A DNA stretch of 64,000 nucleotides from QZLE01 sp033852135 (GTDB lineage: Bacteria > Pseudomonadota > Gammaproteobacteria > QZLD01), in NCBI GenBank assembly GCA_033852135.1, contig JAWSVB010000005.1, positions 62,001-126,000 on the forward strand, written 5' to 3'. Every line of letters begins with the position of its first letter. The stretch's first letter is position 1. Both the position numbers and the translations under genes were made by a program. Positions 37,161 through 44,908 of the stretch are shown in pieces. The notes beneath the pieces were generated by a model. It was not told the origin of the DNA and did not search any database. It saw nothing but the letters and a program-made list of their open reading frames with translations.

Positions 37161-37256
37161 AAAAAAAAAGCCAAGCAGGGGTGCTCGGCTTTAAAGTATA
37201 AATCGAAGTATCTATGGGGGAAATACTTCGACCGTGCGAACTCTACATTCCCACTC
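37161..37256 (-). ncRNA. Candidate small RNA, copy 3 of three tandem siblings
   Basis: The third copy keeps hairpin 1 (stem 37203-37210/37224-37231, TCGAAGTA/TACTTCGA, the longest of the three; loop 37211-37223 with one base changed) and the terminator (37170-37189, followed by nine U at 37169-37161; one stem base changed to give a G-U or A-C mismatch). The GUCCAUUUAG leader and the TATTAT -10 are not conserved. Only a TGTGA half-site remains at 37305-37301, so the 5' end given is a guess by analogy. It may use another promoter, or may be a decaying copy. Confidence 0.6.
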
Positions 37257-37430
37257 CATAAAATGCAACTTAAAACTCCTTATATTTTCAACAACCCTAA
37301 TCACACTAAGATTAATTAAACCTGAAAAATTGGTGCTAACATTGGATAAATATTGCATCTGTATGGTTTTGCAGGCTATTATAGCCGGCTTTGTAAAAAC
37401 TAGTATTTGAAAATTATCGGAGCATTAGCC

Positions 37431-38315
37431 ATGAGCGCACTGCATGAATCATCTATTAAAAGCCTTGAACTAATCCATAAAGGCAAGGTTCGTGACATCT
37501 ACAATATTGATGAATCACATATGTTAATTGTCACCACTGATCGCATATCAGCTTTTGACGTGATTTTACCAACCCCTATTGATGAAAAAGGTGCGATCCT
37601 AACTGAAGTTTCCAATTTTTGGTTCAATAAAACCAGCAGCCAAATTGCAAATCATCTAGCTTTAGATCTTCCGCTGGAAAAAGTTCTTCCAAATAAAGAA
37701 GAATTTGACCAGGTGAATGGCAGAGCAATTGTGGTTAAAAAACTAAAGCCGTTGCCAATTGAAGCAATTGTACGCGGTTACCTGATTGGTTCTGGCTGGA
37801 AAGACTACCAGAAAAGCGGCGCAGTCTGCGGCATTAAGCTCCCAGAAGGGTTGCAACAAGCCAACAAACTTCCAGAAGCTATCTTTACACCATCAACTAA
37901 AGCAGATGTTGGTGATCATGATGAGAATATCTCATACGAGCAAATGGTTGAGATCATCGGTGAAGAGTTAGCAGAGAAGATTAAAACCATTAGTCTTGAC
38001 CTTTACACCAAAGCTGCTGAATTTGCTTTAGAGAAAGGGATCATCATCGCTGATACCAAATTTGAATTTGGCCTGGATAACGATGGCAACCTATTGCTTA
38101 TCGATGAGGTTCTTACCCCAGATTCATCTCGCTTCTGGCCTGCTGACCAATACCAGCTTGGTATCAGCCCTCCAAGCTTCGACAAGCAGTATATCCGTGA
38201 TTATCTAGAAACACTTGATTGGGATAAAACTGATCCTGGCCCAGAACTTCCTGCTGAAGTTGTTAAAATAACAGCAGATAAATATAGAGAAGCACAAGAG
38301 CGTTTAGCTAAATAG
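37431..38315 (+). CDS. purC: SAICAR synthase (phosphoribosylaminoimidazole-succinocarboxamide synthase)
   Basis: A 294-aa purine-biosynthesis enzyme of the longer, yeast-like PurC class. It condenses CAIR with aspartate using ATP. Marks: KGKVRDIYNIDESHMLIVTTDRISAFDV at the start, VVKKLKPLPIEAIVRGYLIGSGWKDY in the middle, and IADTKFEFGLD with LIDEVLTPDSSRFW, then a long C-terminal YRDYLE-type region. The ATG at 37431 is chosen because GGAG stands 8 bases upstream; an alternative start at 37407 adds eight residues. It is divergent from the small-RNA array. A strong terminator follows at 38341. Confidence 0.96.
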   Translation: MSALHESSIKSLELIHKGKVRDIYNIDESHMLIVTTDRISAFDVILPTPIDEKGAILTEVSNFWFNKTSSQIANHLALDLPLEKVLPNKEEFDQVNGRAIVVKKLKPLPIEAIVRGYLIGSGWKDYQKSGAVCGIKLPEGLQQANKLPEAIFTPSTKADVGDHDENISYEQMVEIIGEELAEKIKTISLDLYTKAAEFALEKGIIIADTKFEFGLDNDGNLLLIDEVLTPDSSRFWPADQYQLGISPPSFDKQYIRDYLETLDWDKTDPGPELPAEVVKITADKYREAQERLAK

Positions 38316-38340
38316 TCATTTATCTAAGCTCTTAACGCAA

Positions 38341-38368
38341 AAAGGCAGCCTCAATTGGCTGCCTTTTT
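38341..38368 (+). terminator. Intrinsic terminator of purC
   Basis: AAGGCAGCC-TCAATT-GGCTGCCTT is a 9-bp perfect stem followed by six T, 26 bases after the purC stop. Confidence 0.92.
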
Positions 38369-38972
38369 TGTATGGTTTTCAACAGATACGCCTTAAACAA
38401 AAACACGCAAAAAACTTTTTAGCTAGTTTTTAAAATCATGATAATCTTATTTATCAATTGGTTACACGATATAGCGAATTTTCCACACGTGTGGAAAATG
38501 TTAGACTCATTAAAATATAAATGTAGGTTTACAAGACAAGCAATGCCTTAGTTTTAGCCGTGTGAAATATAAAGATTACGAAAAAATAGATTCCCGCTTT
38601 CGCAGTAATGACGTGTGTTTTTATTATAATAACTTAGCTTAGAACCTGATTCGCAGAGTATTTATTCAAAGACAAAGCGCAGCAAAGATTTGAAAGGGAG
38701 TTAAAAACGACTTTATATGACTTAAAATATAGTTAAAGCGTCATGAGCGCAGGTTTTTCGAGGCGCAAGATGTTAAAAACATGTTGAGCTTACGGATAGT
38801 AAGTGACTCATTTTTTAACATCTAATGAGATAATAAATAGCGCCGTTCTAAAAACGTAGCGAGCGAAGGCTAATCAAGGCGAAACCAGATTTAAAAAGCG
38901 GAGTTTACTTTAGTAAATGAGCAATTTTCAATCTGGTTTCAACACAGAGTAGCCAAGCGCAGTAGTTTTTAA
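38369..38972. other. Intergenic region purC / pgk holding repeats
   Basis: About 600 bp without a gene. It contains a 22-bp perfect palindrome (38478-38499), a stretch like ATTCCCGCTTTCGCAGTAATGACG (about 38589-38612), and a structured repeat from about 38659 to the pgk stop. purC and pgk converge here. Confidence 0.7.
38478..38499. repeat. 22-bp perfect palindrome
   Basis: ATTTTCCACAC followed by its exact complement GTGTGGAAAAT. As DNA it could bind a dimeric protein; as RNA it could form only a loopless hairpin and has no U tract. It lies between the ends of two convergent genes, which makes an operator role unlikely. Confidence 0.6.
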
Positions 38973-38974
38973 CT
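38659..38974. repeat. Structured interspersed repeat with inverted ends and nested hairpins
   Basis: A left part at 38659-38695 matches the last 37 bases of the window at 29 of 37 positions. Near-perfect inverted ends, AGTTAAAAACGACT (38699-38712) and AGTAGTTTTTAACT (38961-38974), differ by one base. Inside are two nested hairpins: outer arms 38768-38779/38812-38823 (12 bp) around CTTAC-ggata-GTAAG, and outer arms 38881-38891/38930-38940 (11 bp) around TTTACT-tt-AGTAAA. The right inverted end overlaps the pgk stop codon. No transposase is present; this is a non-coding repeat, perhaps a miniature element. Confidence 0.65.
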
Positions 38975-40340
38975 AGTAAACAGGTTTGAAAGCTCTGGCT
39001 TCAATCTGTTGCGCCCGCATATCAACCATCGCCTCGCGACGCTGCAGCCCCTCTTCACGAAGATCCAGCTGCTTGGTACGGTTCTCTATCTGCTTATCTC
39101 TTTCATCCAGATCACGTGAACGCTGCTCTAGCTGCTGGGCAAACTTGCCTAGCTGTTGCGCTCTCTCTTCCAGAACAGCAAGTGCTACAAGCTTCTTACC
39201 CTCAAGGAATTCAAGTAGTGCACCACCGCCAGTAGTAACGTAGGAGATCTTTCTTCCTAGCTTGTACTTAACGATAGCAGCAAGGGTGTCACCACCACCA
39301 GCAATAGAGTATGCCTGGCTATTTGCAACTGCATCACCAATAGCTTTGGTTCCATCACCGAATTGATCGAATTCGAATACACCAACTGGGCCATTCCAAA
39401 CAATTACATTTGCGCTCTTGATGATCTCAGAGAGCTTTTCACTCGATTTAGGGCCGATATCGTAGATAACATCATCATCTTCAACATCTTCCAGCGACTT
39501 AATGGTTGCCGAAGCTGTTTCTAACTTACTAAAGTCTGCTTCTTTTGATACGACAACATCAACCGGAACTTCAATCTCACCACCCGATGAATGCGCCATC
39601 TCTATTAGTCTAGTTGCCTCATCCACAAACTCAGGTTCGTAAAGAGACTTACCAATATTATGTCCTGCTGCTGCGATAAAGGTATTTGCTATACCCCCAC
39701 CAACAATCAGGTGATCAACAACCTTTGATAGCGCTTCGAGAACCCCAAGCTTGGTGGAAACCTTGGAGCCACCAACGATCGCGACAAATGGGCGTGCTGG
39801 ATCTTTTAATGCCTTTCCAAGCTTCTCCAGTTCAGAAACCAACAAAGGCCCTGCACTCGCGATTGGAGCATATTTAGCAACACCGTGGGTAGAAGCTTGC
39901 GCTCTGTGCGCAGTTCCAAATGCATCCATCACATAGATGTCACATAAAGCTGCCATCTTGCGCGATAGGTCATCATCATTTTTCTTTTCGCCAGCACTAA
40001 AGCGAATATTTTCTAGAAGGACTACCTCACCTTCAGCCATGTCAAAGCCATCTTCCCAATCACGAATCAAGCGTACTGGTTGGCGTAATAGAGCTGACAA
40101 TCTATCTGCTACTGGTTCTAGGGAGTACTTCTCTTCAAATACACCTTCTGTTGGTCTGCCCAAATGGGACATTAGAATTACCTTAGCTCCGCCTCGAATA
40201 GCAAGCTGAATGGTAAATAACGCACTGAATATGCGTGTATCGTCAGTGATCTCTCCATCTCTGAGAGGAACATTAAGATCTTCTCTGATAAGCACTCGCT
40301 TTCCAGACAAGTTAAGATCGGTCATTCTAATGACTGTCAT
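38973..40340 (-). CDS. pgk: Phosphoglycerate kinase with C-terminal coiled-coil extension
   Basis: A 455-aa PGK (1,3-bisphosphoglycerate + ADP to 3-phosphoglycerate + ATP, or the reverse in the Calvin cycle). Core motifs are complete: VLIREDLNVPLRDGEI, LMSHLGRPTEG, RFSAGEKKNDD, FVAIVGGSKVSTKLGVLE, VWNGPVGVFEF and the nucleotide loop SIAGGGDTLAA. The normal end, GGGALLEFLEGKKLVALAVLEERA, is followed by about 60 extra Glu/Arg/Gln-rich residues (LEQRSRDLDERDKQIENRTK and on) that look like a coiled coil. I take the start at 40340; a longer reading to 40391 adds unmatched residues. It is the last gene of tkt-gap-pgk. The stop lies within the inverted end of the adjoining repeat. Confidence 0.94.
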   Translation of the reverse strand: MTVIRMTDLNLSGKRVLIREDLNVPLRDGEITDDTRIFSALFTIQLAIRGGAKVILMSHLGRPTEGVFEEKYSLEPVADRLSALLRQPVRLIRDWEDGFDMAEGEVVLLENIRFSAGEKKNDDDLSRKMAALCDIYVMDAFGTAHRAQASTHGVAKYAPIASAGPLLVSELEKLGKALKDPARPFVAIVGGSKVSTKLGVLEALSKVVDHLIVGGGIANTFIAAAGHNIGKSLYEPEFVDEATRLIEMAHSSGGEIEVPVDVVVSKEADFSKLETASATIKSLEDVEDDDVIYDIGPKSSEKLSEIIKSANVIVWNGPVGVFEFDQFGDGTKAIGDAVANSQAYSIAGGGDTLAAIVKYKLGRKISYVTTGGGALLEFLEGKKLVALAVLEERAQQLGKFAQQLEQRSRDLDERDKQIENRTKQLDLREEGLQRREAMVDMRAQQIEARAFKPVY

Positions 40341-40417
40341 TGCGCTAAACCTCGTTTTTTTATCTGGCAGCCACCACTTGGTAACTGCCATGTGCTGTAC
40401 TAACTATATTTTATTAC

Positions 40418-41428
40418 TTACTTAGCATTCATCAATGCGATAGTGGTATCAAGCATTCTGTTGGAGAAGCCCCACTCATTATCGTACCAAGATAGAACCT
40501 TAACCAGCTTTCCAGAAACCTTGGTTAGAGATGAATCAAAGATTGAAGATGCTGGATTGTGGTTAAAGTCACAAGAAACTAAAGGCTCGTCGTTATATGC
40601 TAGAACACCTTTTAGTTCACCCTCAGCAGCACCCTTGATGATTGAATTGATCTCTTCAACACTGGTATCACGACTAGCGATGAAACTTAGATCAACACAA
40701 GACACATTGATAGTTGGAACTCGCATTGCAAATCCATCTAACTTACCATTTAGCTCAGGAAGAACTAAACCAACAGCAGCAGCAGCGCCTGTTTTTGTTG
40801 GGATCTGAGAAGATGTTGCTGAACGAGCACGACGTAGATCTGTGTGGTATACGTCAGTAAGAACCTGATCATTAGTATAAGCATGAATTGTAGTCATAAG
40901 ACCAGTTTCAACACCTACAGTTTCTGTAAGCGGCTTAACTAATGGAGCAAGACAGTTTGTAGTGCATGATGCATTTGAGATCACGGTATCAGTTGCTTTT
41001 AGTACGTTATTATTAACGCCAAATACAACAGTTGCGTCAACATCTGCGCCACCAGGAGCAGAGATGATCACCTTTTTCGCGCCACCTTGAAGATGCGCAG
41101 ATGCTTTCTCTTTGGTAGTAAACAGTCCGGTGCACTCATAAACCACATCTACACCAAGCTCACCCCATGGAAGTTTCGCAGGATCACGCTCAGATAGAAC
41201 CTTGATTTTTTGACCGTCTACAACCAGAAACTCACCTTCAACTTTTACATCACTTGCAAAAATTCCGTGAGCTGTATCGTATTTAGTTAAGTGGGCGTTT
41301 GTTTTTACATCACCAAGATCATTGATCGCAGCAATCTCTATCTCACCTGTGCGCTTTGCTTCAAATAGTGCGCGCAATACATTTCTGCCAATACGCCCAT
41401 AACCATTAATACCAACCTTTATCGCCAT
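40418..41428 (-). CDS. gap: Glyceraldehyde-3-phosphate dehydrogenase, type I
   Basis: A 336-aa NAD(P)-dependent enzyme. Motifs: INGYGRIGRNVLRALFE for the cofactor, catalytic Cys in SNASCTTNCLAPLVK, the His-bearing TTIHAYTNDQ, LRRARSATSSQIPTKTGAA for phosphate binding, and WYDNEWGFSNRM. The Asn-Asp-Leu-Gly stretch at residues 35-38 (INDLGD) is the position that decides NAD or NADP use and is the common NAD-type. It lies between tkt and pgk on one strand (about 57 and 77 bases apart), so it probably serves both glycolysis or gluconeogenesis and the pentose phosphate or Calvin routes with its neighbours. Confidence 0.97.
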   Translation of the reverse strand: MAIKVGINGYGRIGRNVLRALFEAKRTGEIEIAAINDLGDVKTNAHLTKYDTAHGIFASDVKVEGEFLVVDGQKIKVLSERDPAKLPWGELGVDVVYECTGLFTTKEKASAHLQGGAKKVIISAPGGADVDATVVFGVNNNVLKATDTVISNASCTTNCLAPLVKPLTETVGVETGLMTTIHAYTNDQVLTDVYHTDLRRARSATSSQIPTKTGAAAAVGLVLPELNGKLDGFAMRVPTINVSCVDLSFIASRDTSVEEINSIIKGAAEGELKGVLAYNDEPLVSCDFNHNPASSIFDSSLTKVSGKLVKVLSWYDNEWGFSNRMLDTTIALMNAK

Positions 41429-41485
41429 CTCTTAAATCTCCAAACGTCTATACCAAACCAATTACTTAATTAAATTAAGTTACGA

Positions 41486-43486
41486 TTAACCCAATACTTC
41501 TTTCACTGAATTCACAACATTCTCAACTGTGAAACCAAAGTGTTTAAACAGCTCATCTGCTGGAGCAGACTCACCGAAGCAATCCATGCCAATCGCCTTC
41601 CCTTGCAATCCTAAATATTTACCCCAACAAGCTGTCGTACCTGCTTCTACTGAAACCCTTGCAGTTACACTTGTTGGTAATACGCTCTCTTTATATGCCT
41701 TATCCTGCTGATCAAAAAGATCCATACACGGCATTGAAACTACTCTGATGTTTTTACCATCCTGCTCTAGACTATCTGCTGCCTGCATCGCCAAGCCAAC
41801 CTCTGAACCAGTTGCAATGATGATCGCATCAGGTGTTCCATTAGCTGCTTCACGTAATACATATCCACCTTTGTTGATAGCTGCAAGCTGCTCAGCAGTA
41901 CGTTGCTGATGTGGAATCTTTTGACGAGTAAAGATCAAGCTTGATGGACCTTCACTCTTCTCAATTGCATTTCTCCATGCTGCTGCAGATTCAACCGCAT
42001 CACATGGGCGCCATAGATCCATATTTGGCATCAAACGTAGTGAATTAACATGCTCTACAGGTTGATGTGTTGGACCATCTTCACCCAAACCAATTGAGTC
42101 ATGAGTATAAACAAAGATACTACGTAGTTTCATCAATGCCGCCATACGCAATGCGTTGCGCGCATAATCAGAGAATACTAGGAATGTACCAGCATATGGG
42201 ATGAAACCACCGTGCAGCACCATACCATTCATGATCGCTGACATGGCAAATTCACGTACGCCATAACGCATGTAGTTTCCTGCAGCATTTTCCGGTGTGA
42301 TATCCACACTTCCTGACCATTCGGTGTTATTCGATGGAGACAGGTCAGCTGAACCACCAAGAAGTTCTGGCAAGATTGGACCAGCAAATTCGATCGCTTT
42401 CTGTGATGATGCACGACTAGCTAGGCTCTCACCCTTTTCTTGAGTAGCAGCTACAAACTCATCTGCCTTAGCAGCAAAATCAGCAGGAAGATCACCAGCC
42501 ATTCTACGCTCAAACTCTTGTGCTAATTCTGGATATGCAGACTGGTATTCTGCAAACATCTTATTCCAGCTCTCTTCTAGCTCAACACCCTCAACCGTTG
42601 CATCCCAAGCAGATTTAACCTCTTCTGGAATAACGAATGGAGCATGTGCCCAGCCTAATTCTTTACGCGCTGCTTCAATCTCAGCATCGCCAAGTGGAGC
42701 ACCATGGCAATCATGTGAACCACCTTTGTTTGGAGCGCCTTTACCAATAATAGTTTTGCAACAGATCAATGTTGGTTTGCCAGTTTCTGCCTGAGCTTGC
42801 TCAACTGCAGCTTTAATCTGCTCTGGATCATGACCATCAACTGCAGGGATCACCTGCCATCCATATGACTCAAAACGCTTAGGGGTGTCATCGGTAAACC
42901 AACCGTCGATCTCACCATCAATAGAGATGTTGTTGTCATCATAAAATGCAATTAATTTGCCTAGCTTATGAGTACCAGCTAGTGAACATGCTTCATGCGA
43001 AATACCTTCCATCAGGCAACCATCACCTAAGAAAGTATAGGTATGGTGATCAACAATCTCAAAATCACCTTTATTGAACTGTGAAGCTAAAATCTTTTCC
43101 GCTAAAGCCATTCCAACTGCATTAGTAATACCCTGACCTAATGGCCCAGTTGTTGTCTCAACTCCTGGAGCATAACCATACTCAGGATGACCTGGAGTTC
43201 TTGAACCCATTTGACGAAACTGTTTTAGATCTTCAATAGAAAGGTCATAGCCACTTAGATGAAGTAGTGAGTAGATCAGCATAGACCCATGGCCATTAGA
43301 AAGAACAAAACGATCACGATTTGACCAGTTTGGATTCTTAGGGTTATGCGAAAGAAAGTCATTCCATAATACTTCGGCAATATCAGCCATTCCCATTGGC
43401 GCCCCCGGGTGACCAGAATTGGCTTTCTGTACAGCATCCATACTTAGGGCTCTTATCGCATTGGCAAGTTCAAATCGAGATGGCAT
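41486..43486 (-). CDS. tkt: Transketolase
   Basis: A 666-aa thiamine-diphosphate enzyme that moves two-carbon units between sugar phosphates. Seen: the N-terminal KANSGHPGAPMGMADIAEVLW, the ThDP motif GDGCLMEGISHEA with DDNNISIDG, the central YGVREFAMSAIMNGM and VYTHDSIGLGEDGPTHQPVEH, and the C-terminal domain. Length is standard. It is the first gene of the tkt-gap-pgk operon, divergent from metK across 248 bases. The same three-gene order is common in proteobacteria. Confidence 0.98.
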   Translation of the reverse strand: MPSRFELANAIRALSMDAVQKANSGHPGAPMGMADIAEVLWNDFLSHNPKNPNWSNRDRFVLSNGHGSMLIYSLLHLSGYDLSIEDLKQFRQMGSRTPGHPEYGYAPGVETTTGPLGQGITNAVGMALAEKILASQFNKGDFEIVDHHTYTFLGDGCLMEGISHEACSLAGTHKLGKLIAFYDDNNISIDGEIDGWFTDDTPKRFESYGWQVIPAVDGHDPEQIKAAVEQAQAETGKPTLICCKTIIGKGAPNKGGSHDCHGAPLGDAEIEAARKELGWAHAPFVIPEEVKSAWDATVEGVELEESWNKMFAEYQSAYPELAQEFERRMAGDLPADFAAKADEFVAATQEKGESLASRASSQKAIEFAGPILPELLGGSADLSPSNNTEWSGSVDITPENAAGNYMRYGVREFAMSAIMNGMVLHGGFIPYAGTFLVFSDYARNALRMAALMKLRSIFVYTHDSIGLGEDGPTHQPVEHVNSLRLMPNMDLWRPCDAVESAAAWRNAIEKSEGPSSLIFTRQKIPHQQRTAEQLAAINKGGYVLREAANGTPDAIIIATGSEVGLAMQAADSLEQDGKNIRVVSMPCMDLFDQQDKAYKESVLPTSVTARVSVEAGTTACWGKYLGLQGKAIGMDCFGESAPADELFKHFGFTVENVVNSVKEVLG

Positions 43487-43660
43487 ATTTAACTCCGAAC
43501 AATTTTAAATAGTGAAGGCAGAATTTTTCTGCGCGAATTTTCTCGCACTTTTGACTTTGGAGCAAGCCGTGATGGAAAAATATCTGAAAAATTAACAGTC
43601 AATCACACAATATCGGGATTTCTTCTTCATCTTTTTTCAAATATAATACCCTTTTTCCCC

Positions 43661-43688
43661 ATGACATTATCTGCTAAGTAGTTATACT
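43661..43688 (+). promoter_or_regulatory. Probable metK promoter
   Basis: ATGACA (43661-43666) and TATACT (43683-43688) are separated by 16 bases. The leader to the metK GTG would be about 40 bases and contains the GAGGA ribosome site. The leader is too short for a SAM or SAH riboswitch. Confidence 0.45.
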
Positions 43689-43734
43689 CAGGCAGTAGCA
43701 TTAATTATCGAAACATCTAAGAGGAATAACTATA

Positions 43735-44892
43735 GTGAAAGATTACTTATTCACTTCGGAATCAGTATCAGAGGGACATCCAGACAAACTATCTGATCAA
43801 ATATCTGACGCGATTCTCGACGCGATCATAGCAGAAGACAAACATGCCCGAGTCGCTTGTGAAACCTTAGTAAAAACTGGAATGGTTATCCTTGCCGGTG
43901 AGATCACCACCAGCGCTAATATTGATTATGAGACAGTTGTACGCAGAACCATTAAACGCGTTGGCTACAACTCAAAAGAGATGGGATTTGATTGGGAAAC
44001 CTGCGCAGTAATTAATGCCCTTGGCAAACAGTCTCCTGATATTGCTCAAGGCGTTGACAGACAAACAGCCGAAGAGCAAGGCGCTGGAGACCAGGGGTTA
44101 ATGTTTGGCTATGCCAGCAATGAAACCGACGTGTTTATGCCAGCTCCAATCACCTACGCACATCGACTGGTTAAAAAGCAATCAGAGATGCGCAAATATG
44201 GCGACCTACATTGGCTACGTCCTGATGCTAAAAGCCAAGTAACCTTCCACTATAAAGATGGCAAACCATCATCAGTTGATGCGATTGTACTATCCACCCA
44301 GCATGACCCTGATGTTTCAGAGAAACAGCTTAAAGAAGCGGTAATGGAATCGATCATCAAGCCAGTTATCCCTCATGAGTGGATAACTCCTAATACCAAA
44401 TTCTTTATCAATCCAACCGGCCAATTTATTATCGGTGGACCAGTGGGTGACTGTGGATTAACCGGTAGAAAAATCATCGTAGATACATATGGTGGCATGG
44501 CACGTCATGGTGGCGGAGCATTCTCTGGCAAAGACCCATCTAAGGTTGATAGATCAGCGGCATATGCTGGTAGATATGTTGCCAAAAACATCGTAGCTGC
44601 TGGACTTGCTGACAAGTGTGAGATCCAAATCTCGTATGCAATTGGTGTTGCTGAGCCAACATCGATCACCATCGATACCTTTGGAACCGGCAAAATATCC
44701 GATGAGAAAATAGCATCTATAGTTAGCAATAACTTTGACCTACGCCCATATGGAATTCAGCACATGCTTGATCTGTTACGCCCGATCTATTTAGAAACAG
44801 CTGCATATGGCCACTTTGGCCGAACCGATGAACTATTCACTTGGGAAAGCACTGATAAAGCTGACCAACTTAAAGCCGAAGCAGGCCTTTAG
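43735..44892 (+). CDS. metK: S-adenosylmethionine synthetase
   Basis: A 385-aa enzyme that makes SAM from methionine and ATP. Motifs: SEGHPDKLSDQISDAILD at the start, GAGDQGLMFGYA, FINPTGQFIIGGPVGDCGL and GGGAFSGKDPSKVDRSAAY. It starts at a GTG, preceded by AAGAGGA at suitable distance. ahcY follows after 16 bases, then metF about 120 bases further, so SAM formation, recycling of S-adenosylhomocysteine and folate-linked methyl supply are all clustered. Confidence 0.98.
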   Translation: MKDYLFTSESVSEGHPDKLSDQISDAILDAIIAEDKHARVACETLVKTGMVILAGEITTSANIDYETVVRRTIKRVGYNSKEMGFDWETCAVINALGKQSPDIAQGVDRQTAEEQGAGDQGLMFGYASNETDVFMPAPITYAHRLVKKQSEMRKYGDLHWLRPDAKSQVTFHYKDGKPSSVDAIVLSTQHDPDVSEKQLKEAVMESIIKPVIPHEWITPNTKFFINPTGQFIIGGPVGDCGLTGRKIIVDTYGGMARHGGGAFSGKDPSKVDRSAAYAGRYVAKNIVAAGLADKCEIQISYAIGVAEPTSITIDTFGTGKISDEKIASIVSNNFDLRPYGIQHMLDLLRPIYLETAAYGHFGRTDELFTWESTDKADQLKAEAGL

Positions 44893-44908
44893 CAAAAGGA
44901 TAAGCAAA

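Noticed and set aside
36799..37231. Tandem units between pilU and purC read as a CRISPR array
   Set aside because: Only three units, spaced about 180 bp, with structured, unequal repeats and transcription signals; no cas genes.
44893..44908. SAH riboswitch before ahcY
   Set aside because: Only 16 bases separate metK and ahcY, too little for the element.
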